Assembly (NCBI RefSeq): GCF_016613535.2
Contig: NZ_CP071518.1
Coordinates: forward strand, 2,976,001 to 3,040,000
DNA: 64,000 nucleotides
Source of the DNA: Lysobacter solisilvae
GTDB lineage: Bacteria; Pseudomonadota; Gammaproteobacteria; Xanthomonadales; Xanthomonadaceae
Direction of reading: 5' to 3'
This document shows, in pieces, positions 25,600 through 33,629 of this stretch. Under the pieces are notes generated by a model. It was given only the letters and a program-made list of their open reading frames with translations, had not been told where the DNA came from and made no database searches. The stretch's first letter is position 1. Each line of letters starts with the position of its first letter. The position numbers and the translations under genes were made by a program.

Positions 25600-27804
25600 A
25601 TGTCAGTTTCCATTCGCGGCCGTAAGCTGCCCAAGGTTGTTCTCTCGTTCGTTCTGCCGGCCATCGGGCTTGCCGCCTTCGGGTCCGCGAACGCATCCAC
25701 TTTCTACGTCCGTGCCGACGGTGGCGACGCCGCCCAGTGCAACGGTCGCGCCGATGCTGCCTATCCGGGCAGCGGCACCGCGCAGAACTGCGCCTGGAAG
25801 AATCCCAACATCGCCCTGCCCAACTCGGGCTCCGCGCGCATCGCTGGTGGCGACACCCTGATGATCGGCGCCGGCAGCTTCCAGATCGGCAGCGGCGGCT
25901 ACATGCAGAAGGTCCCCAGCGGCACCACGACCGCGAAGACCCGCATCCTCGGCAAGGCCGGCACCAAGCTGGTCGGCGTCGCCGGCACGCATCGCGTGAT
26001 CAACCTGGACGGCAGCTCGAACGTCGAGATCGGCAACCTCGAGATCACCGACAACAGCGACTGCGTCTACAACCACTCCAATTCCGCCGCCGCCTGCACC
26101 AGCTCCATGCCTTGGGCGCGCGTGGGCGTGTACGCCGCTGCCTCGAGCAACGTGTACCTGCACGACCTCAACATCCACGGCATGGGCAAGAACGCCTTCA
26201 ACGCGGGCGGCCTGAACAACTGGACGCTCGAGCGCGTCAAGATGAACAAGAACGGCAGCGCGGGCTGGGACGGCAACGTCAGCTCCGGCGGCTCCAACTC
26301 CGGCGCGATGGTGATGCGCGACATCGAGATCGCGTGGAACGGCTGTGGCGAGAAAGTCGCCACGGGTGAGCCGTGGGCGTGCTGGGCGCAGACGACCGGC
26401 GGCTATGGCGACGGCTTCGGCACGGTCGACACCGGCGGCCAGTGGCTGATCGAAGACGCCTTCATCCACCACAACACCTCCGACGGCCTGGACCTGCGCT
26501 ACATGGACGGCGCCGACGGCACGAAGGTGACCCTGCGCCGCATCTACTCGGTCGCCAACGCCGGCAACCAGGTCAAGGTCAAGGGCAACTCGCTCATCGA
26601 GAACTCGGTGATGGTCGGTCACTGCACCTACTTCCGCGGCAAGTACTACATGGCCGAGGCCGATCTGTGCCGCGCGTACGGCAGCTCGGTGCTGCTGATC
26701 CTGACCGGCAACGACGTCGCCACGGTGCGCCACAACACCATCGCCGGCGAAGGCGATGCGCAGATCGCCTATGGCGAAGGCGCTTCGACGGACAAGATCT
26801 ACATCCAGAACAACCTGGTCGTCGGCTTCCCGTACTACGCCAGCACCTCCACGCAGACCCTGATGACGGCCGGCGGCGCGCCGGGTTCCAAGTCGCTCAC
26901 CGGCAACATGGGCTGGAAGGTCCGTACCTGCCCGACCGGCACGACCTGCACGCAGGATCCGAAGCTGACCAACATGACGCTGGCGTCCTTCGATGCCGAG
27001 CCGCTCACCGGCAGCCCGGTGGTCGACAAGGCGCCGATGATCAGCGCCGTGGCAACCGACTTCCTGCTGCAGAAGCGTCCGTCCGGCGCCGCGAATGACA
27101 TCGGTGCGTATGAAAAGCAGGCTGGTGGCACCACCACGCCCTCGACCTGCACCCGTGCGGCGCCGACCCTCAACATCACCGGCCCGGCCACCGCGGTTGC
27201 CGCCGGTACCACCAACACCTACTCCGTCAGCCTGAAGAACAACGACAGCAGCGGTTGCTCCACCACGACGTTCGCCCTGGCGCGCAGCGTGTCGTCCGGT
27301 CTCACCTCTTCGCAGTCGGCGTCGGCCCTGGCGCTGGCCCCCGGTGCGACCGGCAACGCCACCGTCACCGTGACCTCGCCGATCGGCGCCATCGCCGGCA
27401 CCTATCCGATCGGCATGGGCACCAGCAGCGGCGTGGGCAGCGTCCACACGGCCAGCGATTCGGCCACCTACTGGGTTGCGGCGAGCACGTCGACCTCGAC
27501 CCTCACCGAGACCCTGCGCACCGACAAGACCAGCTACCTGGCCGGTACCAAGGTGTGGATGAGTGCCCGCGTGATGAAGGGTGGCGTGGCGGTCAAGGGT
27601 GCGACGGTGACGTTCACCGCCCTCAAGCCCAATGGCATCAACAAGGTCGTCCTGACTGCGGTCACCGATTCGCAGGGCTACGCCCGCAACAGCTTCACGT
27701 CGGGCACGGGTCCCAGCTCCATCGGCACCTACCAGCTGTCGGCTGCGGTGTCCTACGGCGGCGCGAGCAAGACGGCGACCTCGACGTTCTCGGTCTACAA
27801 GTAA
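25600..27804 (+). CDS. Secreted parallel beta-helix protein with C-terminal Ig-like domains (paralogue 2)
   Basis: A 734-residue exported protein. A signal peptide (hydrophobic stretch about 11-28, ending SANASTFYV) precedes a parallel beta-helix domain to about residue 510 that is closely similar to the product at 21451 (shared NLDGSSNVEIG, HHNTSDGLDLRYMDG, GNQVKVKGNSLIE). Two further beta-sandwich-like domains follow: one with GPATAVAAGTTNTYSVSLKN and one with LRTDKTSYLAGTKVWMSARV and KGATVTFTALKPNG, resembling bacterial Ig-like adhesion or carbohydrate-binding modules. It ends TSTFSVYK with no PEP-CTERM or LPXTG-like sorting tail. Codons look highly optimised and it has its own leader and a strong terminator, consistent with high expression. 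Likely acts on or binds the exported polysaccharide. Confidence 0.78.
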   Translation: MSVSIRGRKLPKVVLSFVLPAIGLAAFGSANASTFYVRADGGDAAQCNGRADAAYPGSGTAQNCAWKNPNIALPNSGSARIAGGDTLMIGAGSFQIGSGGYMQKVPSGTTTAKTRILGKAGTKLVGVAGTHRVINLDGSSNVEIGNLEITDNSDCVYNHSNSAAACTSSMPWARVGVYAAASSNVYLHDLNIHGMGKNAFNAGGLNNWTLERVKMNKNGSAGWDGNVSSGGSNSGAMVMRDIEIAWNGCGEKVATGEPWACWAQTTGGYGDGFGTVDTGGQWLIEDAFIHHNTSDGLDLRYMDGADGTKVTLRRIYSVANAGNQVKVKGNSLIENSVMVGHCTYFRGKYYMAEADLCRAYGSSVLLILTGNDVATVRHNTIAGEGDAQIAYGEGASTDKIYIQNNLVVGFPYYASTSTQTLMTAGGAPGSKSLTGNMGWKVRTCPTGTTCTQDPKLTNMTLASFDAEPLTGSPVVDKAPMISAVATDFLLQKRPSGAANDIGAYEKQAGGTTTPSTCTRAAPTLNITGPATAVAAGTTNTYSVSLKNNDSSGCSTTTFALARSVSSGLTSSQSASALALAPGATGNATVTVTSPIGAIAGTYPIGMGTSSGVGSVHTASDSATYWVAASTSTSTLTETLRTDKTSYLAGTKVWMSARVMKGGVAVKGATVTFTALKPNGINKVVLTAVTDSQGYARNSFTSGTGPSSIGTYQLSAAVSYGGASKTATSTFSVYK

Positions 27805-27827
27805 GCAACGCTTCACCGCACCACTTC

Positions 27828-27859
27828 AGAGCCCCGGTATTTCCGGGGCTCTTTTTTTT
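27828..27859 (+). terminator. Rho-independent terminator after beta-helix paralogue 2
   Basis: A ten-base-pair stem AGAGCCCCGG/CCGGGGCTCT with a five-base loop, directly followed by a run of T to 27859. It begins 24 bases after the stop codon of the secreted protein and separates it from the convergent leftward operon ending at 27875. Confidence 0.95.
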
Positions 27860-27874
27860 GCGCGCCAGGCCCTG

Positions 27875-28639
27875 TCAGGGCGATGCCGGGGCTGCGTCAC
27901 GCCGGGTGCGCCACCGGTAATAGGCCAATCCCGCCCATTCGTGCAAGGCATCCTCCGCGTTGCCCAGCGCGCTGGTGCGCGGTACCAGCGCCCACGGCAG
28001 ACGCGAGGGCAGCCGGCGCGAGTCGGCGCCCAGTGCGCACACCTGGAATCCGGCGCGTGCAAACGCCATCCGGGCGCGCGGCATGTGGATCATCGAGGTC
28101 ACCAGCATGATGCGCGACGGCAGGCGTGGCGACTGTCGGGCCGCCTGTTCCGCGTTGCTCCAGGTATCCATCGATCGCGTCTCCACGCGCATGGATTGGG
28201 GCGGCACCCCGAGTGACTGCGCATAGGCCGCCATCAGCGCGGCGACGGGAATGGCGCCAGGACGGGGAGCGCCGCCCTGCACCACGAGGCTGCGTCCGGC
28301 CTGCGCCCGCCACCAGTCCACCGCCCGGTCGATCCTGCGGCGGCTGGACAGGTTGAGTGCAGCGAAATCGGTGTCACTGCGTGCCCAACCCTCGACGCCG
28401 CCGCCCAGGACGATCGCAGTGGAAGGTGGCGCGAGGGAACAGGCCGCGTCGTCGGCCAGCGGCCGCTCAAGGGGCGCGACCAGGCGGTTCGCCCCGAACG
28501 GCGTCATCGCCGCGACGGCCGCCACGGCCAGCAGCGCCGCGCCCGTCAGCAGCCAGGCCCGGCCGCGAGGCCACCAGGCCAGCCCGGTCAGGACGACGGC
28601 AACCAGCAGCCATGCCAGTGGCGAAAGGAACCAGGCCAT
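27875..28639 (-). CDS. YdcF/ElyC-family (DUF218) membrane protein
   Basis: A 254-residue protein with two N-terminal membrane helices (about 3-22 and 28-46) and a DUF218 domain: STAIVLGGGVEGW, LVVQGGAPRPGAI, RSMDTWSNAEQAA and SRIMLVTSMIHMPRARMAF. The family includes ElyC, which affects peptidoglycan and lipid-carrier metabolism, and homologues that are common at the end of polysaccharide clusters. It is the last gene of the leftward operon, three bases after the flippase gene. A role in lipid-carrier or envelope glycan handling is inferred from the family; the chemical activity is not established. Confidence 0.85.
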   Translation of the reverse strand: MAWFLSPLAWLLVAVVLTGLAWWPRGRAWLLTGAALLAVAAVAAMTPFGANRLVAPLERPLADDAACSLAPPSTAIVLGGGVEGWARSDTDFAALNLSSRRRIDRAVDWWRAQAGRSLVVQGGAPRPGAIPVAALMAAYAQSLGVPPQSMRVETRSMDTWSNAEQAARQSPRLPSRIMLVTSMIHMPRARMAFARAGFQVCALGADSRRLPSRLPWALVPRTSALGNAEDALHEWAGLAYYRWRTRRDAAPASP

Positions 28640-28642
28640 GGT

Positions 28643-30160
28643 TCAACGCGACGACCTCAGTGCGGTCAGCATCTCCCGAAGTTCCCGGTCCAGCGCGACA
28701 ACCGGCAGTGCGTAGAGTCCCAGGAACAGCAGTCCCGCGACGCACAGTCGTAACCAGGTGTTCTGCAGGCCGAACAGATCCGTGCCCAGCGCCACCAGCA
28801 GCAGCAGCGCCAGGCACGACAGCGACAGCAGGACGGTGCGAGCCCTGGGCAGGCGTGCGAGCCCCCGCGGGCAGGTTGCGAACTGGGCGGCGATCAGGGC
28901 CGCATAGCTGATTGCCGTCGACCAGGCGGCGCCCATGTAGCCCATGCGAGGCACCAGGATGATGTTCATGACGACATTGAGCATGGCCGCGCCCAGGGTA
29001 ATCGCCAGCACCTGCAGCGTCCGCTTCTTGAGCTGCAGGCCGTAGTTGGCGATCGCGAACCACGCGTACATCGAGATGGTGACGCCCACGATGATGAACA
29101 CCGGGCCCGACGCGGCCTTGCCCGGACCGCTCAATGCCACCAGCAGGTCGTGTCCGGAAATGAGCAGCATGCCGACGATGGCAACCACCGCATAGGTCAT
29201 GGGCAGCAGGACCCGCCGCTTGAGCGCACGCACTGCACCAGCGCCACCGGTCTCATAGGCCCGCATGACCACTGGAGTGAAAGCCTCGGACAGGGTGACG
29301 TCGATGAACACGTTGAGCTGCATCGCCAGGGCGTACCCGATCGCGTAGATGCCGACGGCCGCGAAGTCGTCGGTCAGGTGCTTGAGAAGGACGCGGTCCA
29401 TGTTGGCCAGGACGCTGAAGGCGATCTCGTGCGCCATCAGTGGCAGTCCGTACACCAGGCCATTGCGCAGCGCCTGCAGGTCGACCGCGTCGCGGGAAAC
29501 CTGAAGGTGCCGGTAGAGCCATTGGGCCAGCCAGGCCAGCAGCAGCACCGCCGCGATCATCTTGCCGCCGTACACCGCCAGCGCTGACTGCTGTACCAGG
29601 ATCACAGCGCCAAGCACCAGCACCAGTTCCAGCATGCGGCCGACGATGCGCGTCGTCATGACGATATCGGACCGCTCGCTGGCGCGGACCACCATCTGCG
29701 CGATGCTGGTGACTGCCAGCATGGGGATCAGGATCAGCGCACACCAGAACAGCGGCGAGAGCGAGCCGCCACCCGTCGACGACCACAGGGCAATTCCCGT
29801 TACCGTCAGCCCCCACAGGACGCCGGACAGCATCAACGGTAGCAGGACCATGTTGGTGCCGAACGCGCGCTGTTGCTGCGCGTTCCCCTCGTAGGGATAG
29901 AAACGCACGATGGCGTGGGGAGTCCCGAGCTTCAGGATGGCCACGCCCAGCAGCATCAGGGTGTCGTAGTAACGCAGGATGCCGAACTGCGTGTTGTCGA
30001 GCAGGCGGGTGAGGATCGGGAAGGAGATGAACCCCGCCAGCATCACCATCCCGTTGGAGAACGAGTAGCGCAGGTAATGGGTCGCAATGCCGGGCCGAAG
30101 GCGAGCCGGCGCCACGGTCCCTTCGATGCTTTCCTGGGCAAGCCCCGCCTGTTCGTTCAT
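28643..30160 (-). CDS. Wzx-type polysaccharide flippase
   Basis: MATE/MOP-superfamily transporter of 505 residues with about fourteen hydrophobic segments. It begins HYLRYSFSNGMVMLAGFISFP and has NMDRVLLKHL and the repeated polysaccharide-synthase type loops of Wzx. It should flip the undecaprenyl-linked repeat unit to the periplasm for the polymerase encoded at 20099. The ATG at 30160 is chosen; the longer frame upstream is low-complexity Arg/Gly sequence from the preceding intergenic region. It lies 38 bases downstream of the formyltransferase-like gene in the same direction. Confidence 0.88.
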   Translation of the reverse strand: MNEQAGLAQESIEGTVAPARLRPGIATHYLRYSFSNGMVMLAGFISFPILTRLLDNTQFGILRYYDTLMLLGVAILKLGTPHAIVRFYPYEGNAQQQRAFGTNMVLLPLMLSGVLWGLTVTGIALWSSTGGGSLSPLFWCALILIPMLAVTSIAQMVVRASERSDIVMTTRIVGRMLELVLVLGAVILVQQSALAVYGGKMIAAVLLLAWLAQWLYRHLQVSRDAVDLQALRNGLVYGLPLMAHEIAFSVLANMDRVLLKHLTDDFAAVGIYAIGYALAMQLNVFIDVTLSEAFTPVVMRAYETGGAGAVRALKRRVLLPMTYAVVAIVGMLLISGHDLLVALSGPGKAASGPVFIIVGVTISMYAWFAIANYGLQLKKRTLQVLAITLGAAMLNVVMNIILVPRMGYMGAAWSTAISYAALIAAQFATCPRGLARLPRARTVLLSLSCLALLLLVALGTDLFGLQNTWLRLCVAGLLFLGLYALPVVALDRELREMLTALRSSR

Positions 30161-30198
30161 TCCGTGCTTCCGTAGTGGACCTGGAGGAAAGTCATCCA

Positions 30199-31944
30199 TC
30201 ACCGCGGTGGCGTGCCGGGGTGCGGAGGACTGGGGGCCGCCAGGGGGTGTACCTGCGGGAGCGCCTGCGCGGGCGGCTTCATCGCCTGCATTCCCTCCCC
30301 GTCCGCCGCGTCGAGGACGTGGAGATAGGCCATTCCATTCGGCGGACGACCGAGCACGTCGAGCACCTCGATGCCGCCGGCCGCGTTGTAGGTGTGGCAT
30401 CCGTCGACGCTGCGGGTCAGGAACGGAGCCAGCCGGGCGAGTGGTCGTTCGCGATAGACGTCCGGGCCCAGCGCCAGGACTTCGTTGAACACCACGGCGT
30501 TGCCGTAACCCGGCCCGCAGTCCTGCGCCGGCCGGATGAGACGGTCACGATGCATGAACAACTGTCCCGCCATTCGCGCGCGCCGGACATCACAGACGAT
30601 CGGCGAAGCCGGATGCGGTCGGTATGGGCCCTCCAGCCGTTCGGATACGAACAGGAACAGCTCGTCGCACGTGTTGTTGCGGTTCTCCGCGACGTTGGCG
30701 AACAGGTACCAGTGGCCCTCGTGGTGATACAGCGTCGGGTCCACGCAGGTCCGTCCCGTGACGAGGTCATGGACGCGCTGCCACTGCATCGGGAACTCGG
30801 TGGCCCGGTACAGGCTGACGCGCTTGTCATAGCCTGATTCGACGGTCATGTACCACTGCCCTTCCCACTCGAAGACCTGCGGGAACGACAGATGACCCGG
30901 CTCGTCGAGCACGGTGCCCAGGCGTCGTGCGCCGCCCTCGACCAGCTCCACGCAGGCAATGTTGGCTTTGCGCCGCCGCGGATCCTCCATCTCCTCGACG
31001 AAGATCAACTTGCGTCCTGGCGCCATGGCCATGAACGGATCACCCCACCAGCCCTTCGGGGCCTTGAGCAATGCGTGCGATCCGATCATCGGCGCGTCGG
31101 GGTCCAGCATCGATCCGCCCAGGCGCAACACGAGCGTCCAGCCGATACGACCATTCCTGCGCCAGCCCGTCAGCCACCGCGGAGACGCCCGCATGGTCGC
31201 CCACAGCCCGCGCAGGCCGGCGGCGCGCCCGGCTTCAGGCTGCCCTTGCAACTGGACAGTCGACACGCAGTGCCGCGCGGTGTCCACATAGCCCGCCGCG
31301 AGCTTGTGCAGGCCGCGCAGCAGCAAGGCCGGCAGCTTGCGGAAGGCATCTTCGCGCTGGATGAGGAACGAAGTGTGCCGGGTCTTGCCCCAGCTGACCG
31401 CCAAGTCCACCGGACTGCCCGAGGGCTGCTTGAGGACCAGGGCCATCTGGGTGGCGGACTCGCCGCGCACCATCGGCCCGAGCAACGCCAGACCGGCGTG
31501 GCGAGGATCGACCAGTGCAGGATCCAGGACCCAGCATCCGCGCGGGGTATTCCCCGCCAGCGTCGCGGCCCAGTCGTGCCAGCCGATCAGGATCACCAGG
31601 TCGGGCTTCAGTGCATCGACCCGCGCCGACAGCGACTCCTGCGGGGTGAGGACGTCACCCGGCATCGTGACGGGCGCAAGGCTGCGGTTGCCCCGCAACA
31701 ACAATCGCTCGAAAGCCACTAATCCGCGCACGTCCCATGCCACAGCATGCGCCGCGGGCAAGGTGAGTTCCGGCGAGGCCAGCGTGGTCAGTTCGAGCCA
31801 GTCGTAGCCGCAGGCCAGTCCGCGGAATGCCTCGATCCATTCTGGCACTTGTGGCGGGCCAACCATCACCACGCGCAGCGGGCGAACCAGTCCGTCGGGC
31901 GAAGGATAGAGCGGGCTGGCGACGGTGGAGGCGGCGGCATTCAT
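30199..31944 (-). CDS. Two-domain protein: formyltransferase-like N-terminus plus GINT1-like/five-bladed propeller domain
   Basis: A 581-residue cytosolic protein. The first ~200 residues (LRVVMVGPPQVPEWIEAF ... LKPDLVILIGWHDWAATL ... GCWVLDPALVDPRHAG) have the layout of a formyltransferase/Rossmann fold with an unusual active site. The remaining part (KGWWGDPFMAMAPG, KLIFVEEMEDPRRRKANI, EPGHLSFPQVFEWEGQWYM, CVDPTLYHHEGHWYLFAN) resembles the N-terminal domain of plant glucosamine inositolphosphorylceramide transferases and GH43-like five-bladed propellers. Bacterial proteins of this make-up occur in polysaccharide clusters, but their reaction is not known to me. The start overlaps the downstream end of the hydrolase gene by four bases. 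An acyl or formyl modification of a glycan intermediate is a reasonable guess only. Confidence 0.6.
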   Translation of the reverse strand: MNAAASTVASPLYPSPDGLVRPLRVVMVGPPQVPEWIEAFRGLACGYDWLELTTLASPELTLPAAHAVAWDVRGLVAFERLLLRGNRSLAPVTMPGDVLTPQESLSARVDALKPDLVILIGWHDWAATLAGNTPRGCWVLDPALVDPRHAGLALLGPMVRGESATQMALVLKQPSGSPVDLAVSWGKTRHTSFLIQREDAFRKLPALLLRGLHKLAAGYVDTARHCVSTVQLQGQPEAGRAAGLRGLWATMRASPRWLTGWRRNGRIGWTLVLRLGGSMLDPDAPMIGSHALLKAPKGWWGDPFMAMAPGRKLIFVEEMEDPRRRKANIACVELVEGGARRLGTVLDEPGHLSFPQVFEWEGQWYMTVESGYDKRVSLYRATEFPMQWQRVHDLVTGRTCVDPTLYHHEGHWYLFANVAENRNNTCDELFLFVSERLEGPYRPHPASPIVCDVRRARMAGQLFMHRDRLIRPAQDCGPGYGNAVVFNEVLALGPDVYRERPLARLAPFLTRSVDGCHTYNAAGGIEVLDVLGRPPNGMAYLHVLDAADGEGMQAMKPPAQALPQVHPLAAPSPPHPGTPPR

Positions 31945-32783
31945 GCCGGCGGTCGTCCGCGCAGGTCAAGCATCCATTGCGTCACCGTCTGCATCAACCG
32001 TTCCCTCTGTGCCGCGCTGAAATAGGTGTGGTCGCAGTCCGGCCAGTGATGCAGCGTGACGCGCGCATCGCGCACGACCGGGCCGAACGACCATTCGAAC
32101 TGACGCGGATGCAGGAAGCGGTCCGCATAGCCGCCGCTGAAGATCCAGAGCAGGCGTACGTCGCGGGCGACAAGCGCGGCGAACTGTGCTCGCGCCTCGG
32201 ACTGCGTGGGCCAGGTACGGAAGGCGGCGGAATCCAGGCTGGCATTGCCGCGCAGGCGGCCGGGCATCTTGCGTGCAAACCGGCGCCACTCGCGTGGCAG
32301 TCGCCGCAGCAGGGACAGGATTCGCGCATAGCGGTGCCAGGGCCCCGCGAAGCACACGCCATCGAGCAGCAGCACGGCATTGACGCGGGCGTCGGCATTG
32401 GCGGCTTCCCAACCGGTATCGGCGGCGCTGCAGATGCCGCCCACGGCAAAACTGCGGCAGCCGTGCATTGCTTCGAGCTGGTTCATGGCGGCCACCGTCG
32501 CCTGCGTGGCATCGCAACTGGGCATGCGTGGCGCTTCACCCACACCGGGAATGTCGTACCGGAAGCTGCGGATCCCGTGCTCGGCCAACCGCTGCGCCAA
32601 GAGGAAATGCAGCCGGAACGGCCCCATGCGCGGCTGCAGGCCGGCGCTGGGAAGCAGCAGCGTGGGTCCGGTGCCGGCGACGCCGCTCAGCACGCCGGTG
32701 AGCTGCCCACCCGGCCCGAACCGCACGAACACATCGCGGGCCGCGAGCGCTTCAGGGCGCACGGCGTCGATGACAGCGCTCAT
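31941..32783 (-). CDS. Alpha/beta hydrolase like exosortase-A-associated hydrolase 1
   Basis: A 280-residue alpha/beta-hydrolase fold protein: PTLLLPSAGLQPRMGPFRLH, FRYDIPGVGEAP, the nucleophile-elbow position FAVGGICSAAD and a late acidic/His segment PDCDHTYFSAAQRERL. It resembles the small hydrolases encoded beside exosortase-A exopolysaccharide genes. The elbow is not a textbook G-x-S-x-G, so activity may differ from normal esterases. It starts at 32783, overlapping the end of the next hydrolase by four bases, and overlaps the following gene by four: four genes are thus chained by overlaps. Possible function: releasing or transferring the product held on the NRPS-PKS carrier domains (inference from context). 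Confidence 0.7.
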   Translation of the reverse strand: MSAVIDAVRPEALAARDVFVRFGPGGQLTGVLSGVAGTGPTLLLPSAGLQPRMGPFRLHFLLAQRLAEHGIRSFRYDIPGVGEAPRMPSCDATQATVAAMNQLEAMHGCRSFAVGGICSAADTGWEAANADARVNAVLLLDGVCFAGPWHRYARILSLLRRLPREWRRFARKMPGRLRGNASLDSAAFRTWPTQSEARAQFAALVARDVRLLWIFSGGYADRFLHPRQFEWSFGPVVRDARVTLHHWPDCDHTYFSAAQRERLMQTVTQWMLDLRGRPPA

Positions 32784-33586
32784 GCCGCGGCCTCCGAGTC
32801 CATGGCCTGGCCCAGTTCGACGACGAGGTCGCGTACTTGGGGGGTCAGAAAGAAGGTGGCATCCATCGCCGCGCCGAGGTTGAACACCGGCGCGTTGTCG
32901 GGCAGCTGGACGACGCGCGTGGTCCCGCAGGGAAGCAGTTGCTCCGCCGACGGCTCGCGGGTGACCAGCCACACGGGCGTGGCGCTTGCGCCCATCTGCA
33001 CGTCCAGTGGCCTGGCGAGCTCGGCGCGCAGCGCAGGCGACGCCGCAAATCCCATCAGCTGGCCATCGGAGGGATCCGTGGCGCGGGCAATGCCCGGCTG
33101 CGGCGGCGGTCGAAGGGAACGCTCCTGTTCGTCGCCTTGCATCAGTTCACGCAGCCAGTTCGCGCCATCGACAATCGGTTCCCACAACACCACGAGATCG
33201 GCAGCGGTGCCGCGCTGCTTCCAGGCGCCCAGCACCAGCGCACTGCCGCGCCAGCAGAGCAGGACGACGCGTGTCACGCCCGTGGCTTCGCGCAGTTCCG
33301 CAATAGCCTGGTCGAGGTCCTGCTGCATGCTCGCGAAATCGACCTGCGCACCGTCGCCGTCCGAATCACCCGTGCCATGGAAATCGAAGCGCAGGCAGGC
33401 CAGCCCGAGGGCCGAGAGCTCACTGGCCACTTCAGCCAGGAAACGCTTCGAGCGCGGTAGTTCGTGGAACAGAGGCGGCACCAGCACGACGCCGGTGCGC
33501 GCCGTCCCTTCTGCCCCATGCAGCGCGGCGTACAGCCGGCGCGAGGCAGGACCCATCCAGCGGGGCTCCCAGTCGCCGATGCTCAT
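32780..33586 (-). CDS. Alpha/beta hydrolase like exosortase-A-associated hydrolase 2
   Basis: A 268-residue hydrolase-fold protein: GVVLVPPLFHELPRSKRFL, LRFDFHGTGDSDGDG and the elbow VVLLCWRGSALVLG. The position of the usual Ser nucleophile is altered, as in other members of this exosortase-A-associated group. I place its start at the ATG at 33586 (MSIGDWEP). In the sequence as given the frame is continuous with the upstream NRPS because of a single-base frameshift near 33740, so an automatic caller would report one giant fused protein; the separate start, the family length and the neighbouring stop in the other frame argue that it is its own gene. Confidence 0.72.
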   Translation of the reverse strand: MSIGDWEPRWMGPASRRLYAALHGAEGTARTGVVLVPPLFHELPRSKRFLAEVASELSALGLACLRFDFHGTGDSDGDGAQVDFASMQQDLDQAIAELREATGVTRVVLLCWRGSALVLGAWKQRGTAADLVVLWEPIVDGANWLRELMQGDEQERSLRPPPQPGIARATDPSDGQLMGFAASPALRAELARPLDVQMGASATPVWLVTREPSAEQLLPCGTTRVVQLPDNAPVFNLGAAMDATFFLTPQVRDLVVELGQAMDSEAAA

Positions 33587-33629
33587 CGCGATCGTCCCGT
33601 GCCCGCCCGGGGGTGCGTGCCGGTCGCGT

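Noticed and set aside
27700..27804. PEP-CTERM or other sorting signal at the end of beta-helix paralogue 2
   Set aside because: The C-terminus lacks a PEP motif, hydrophobic helix and basic tail; no exosortase gene is in the window either, despite the exosortase-A-like neighbours.
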